Origin: CAWKAO01 sp963847665
Lineage (GTDB): Bacteria > Actinomycetota > Humimicrobiia > Humimicrobiales > Humimicrobiaceae
Length of the DNA stretch: 64,000 bases
NCBI GenBank assembly: GCA_963847665.1
Contig: CAWKAO010000003.1
Coordinates: 124,001-188,000 of the forward strand
Direction of reading: 5' to 3'
Shown: one piece after another, positions 63,209-64,000 of the stretch
Layout of the letters: every line of letters begins with the position of its first letter
How positions within the stretch are numbered: the stretch's first letter is position 1
Translations under genes and position numbers: made by a program
Notes under the pieces: model-generated
Seen by the model: only the letters and a program-made list of their open reading frames with translations
Database searches by the model: none
What the model was told of the DNA's origin: nothing

Positions 63209-64000
63209 TTAGTTTATTAAGGGTAATTTTATTGTAAAAGTAGTCCCTTCGTTTTCATTGCTTTCAGCTTCTATTATCCCTGAATGCTGTTCGATTATTC
63301 TTTTTGTTATGGTCAGGCCAAGACCTGTCCCCTTGGTCTTTGTAGTATAAAAAGGAAGAAAAATATTATAGATCCCTTCTTCATCCATAAGGGCCGCATT
63401 GTTATTTATACTTATGTATGCCCAGTCTCTTCCTTCATTACCTGCCTGGTTGATACAGAACTTTACCAGATCCCTGGTTTGGCTTGCCTCTATTGCATTA
63501 TTCAATACATTTATAAAAGCCTGTTTTAGTTTATCATAAGAGCCGTATACCATCATCTTCCCTGCCTCGATCAATTCTTTTCCACATTCTATCTTTATGC
63601 TGATGTTATTTCTTTCAGATGCTATTTCTGCAAAGTCTATGCATTCAGTCAGAAGCACACTGAGGTCCACCCTGTTGAACTCTTCTTCTCTTTCGGCAGC
63701 ATAATCAAGGATCTCTGTGACGATTTTTTCAAGCCTTTTTATCTCATTTATTATTATATCAAGATTATTATTATCTATCTTGCTTCCTTCATCCAATTTC
63801 TTTTTTATCCGGTTTGCATAACCGCCGATGACTATGAGAGGATTTCTAATCTCATGCGCCACTGTGGCGCTTAAACGGCCAAGCTCAGAAAATTTTTTAA
63901 GGTCATTTAAAGCTTTCTGGAGTTTTACGGTCTCAGTTATATTTTCAATAATAAGGACCACCCCTTCAGGACTATCTTCAACGACTTTGAGAGGAGCGAT
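63209..64000 (-). CDS. PAS-type sensor histidine kinase, cut by window end
   Basis: At least 264 residues; the frame is open to the window edge, so the N-terminus lies outside. The visible start is the end of a PAS-like domain (EGVVLIIENITETVKLQKAL). HisKA comes next (LSATVAHEIRNPLIVIGGYA, phospho-His), then HATPase_c with N box QAFINVLNNAIEAS and G2 box TTKTKGTGLGLTITKRII. The G1 box reads ISINNNAALMDEEG, where the usual DxGxG is missing. It is the probable partner of the receiver protein downstream. The signal is unknown. Confidence 0.88.
   Translation of the reverse strand: MAPLKVVEDSPEGVVLIIENITETVKLQKALNDLKKFSELGRLSATVAHEIRNPLIVIGGYANRIKKKLDEGSKIDNNNLDIIINEIKRLEKIVTEILDYAAEREEEFNRVDLSVLLTECIDFAEIASERNNISIKIECGKELIEAGKMMVYGSYDKLKQAFINVLNNAIEASQTRDLVKFCINQAGNEGRDWAYISINNNAALMDEEGIYNIFLPFYTTKTKGTGLGLTITKRIIEQHSGIIEAESNENEGTTFTIKLPLIN

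Overview
The window is AT-rich bacterial DNA, dense with genes and without mobile elements, rRNA, tRNA or CRISPR arrays that I can see. It reads as a monoderm (Gram-positive-type) bacterium. The signs are LytR-CpsA-Psr, GerMN and Amidase_3 cell-wall proteins, several lipoproteins, and an F-type ATP synthase operon followed directly by murA. Several promoters lie so close to the ATG that the mRNA would be leaderless, which is common in Actinomycetota. A low-GC, deep-branching actinobacterium would fit, but that is inference and no rRNA is present to test it.

Layout. (1) 32-5074: a UDP-HexNAc dehydrogenase and epimerase pair, a small membrane protein, and a TolB-like propeller protein. Three of these four reading frames are broken. 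(2) 5132-30441: a large surface-glycan region. It holds eight GT-C (GT39-like) membrane glycosyltransferases, three of them close paralogues, and three GT2 polyprenyl-phosphate-sugar synthase-like enzymes. It also holds an (alpha/alpha)-toroid protein, an LPG-synthase/AglD-like membrane protein, a UDP-galactopyranose-mutase-like flavoprotein, and an aminotransferase/acetyltransferase/GT4 aminosugar cassette. (3) 30695-36739: secreted envelope proteins, namely an amidase/PKD/glucosaminidase hydrolase, a GerMN lipoprotein, and a Thr-rich anchored protein with an Ig-like domain. (4) 36732-41531: nucleotide-sugar genes (rmlB, an RmlC-like cupin, ugd, a galE-like gene) plus one more GT2. (5) 41578-48530: a second GerMN protein, a TPR-like lipoprotein, a phosphoesterase, a ninth GT-C enzyme, an SDR, a membrane protein and a PIN-toxin remnant. 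(6) 48538-53189: an initiating phosphosugar transferase, a FlaA1-type dehydratase and an unusual LCP ligase. (7) 53285-61623: murA and the complete atpI-B-E-F-H-A-G-D-C operon. (8) 61755-64000: galT (broken), a response regulator and a histidine kinase cut by the window end.

How they work together. The nucleotide-sugar genes would make UDP-Gal, UDP-GlcA, UDP-HexNAcA, dTDP-4-keto-6-deoxyglucose and probably an N-acylated aminosugar. The polyprenyl-P phosphosugar transferase and GT2 enzymes would load lipid carriers, and the many GT-C enzymes would use polyprenyl-P-sugars outside the membrane. The LCP protein could attach the glycan to the wall. No Wzx flippase, Wzy polymerase or ABC exporter is visible here.

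Data quality. About a dozen frame breaks interrupt otherwise well conserved genes, and every one can be read as a single-base insertion (plus one nonsense substitution). That uniform direction points to insertion-type sequencing errors rather than real decay. I therefore describe these loci as single genes, marked as pseudogene. No gene-free stretch exceeds 300 bases.
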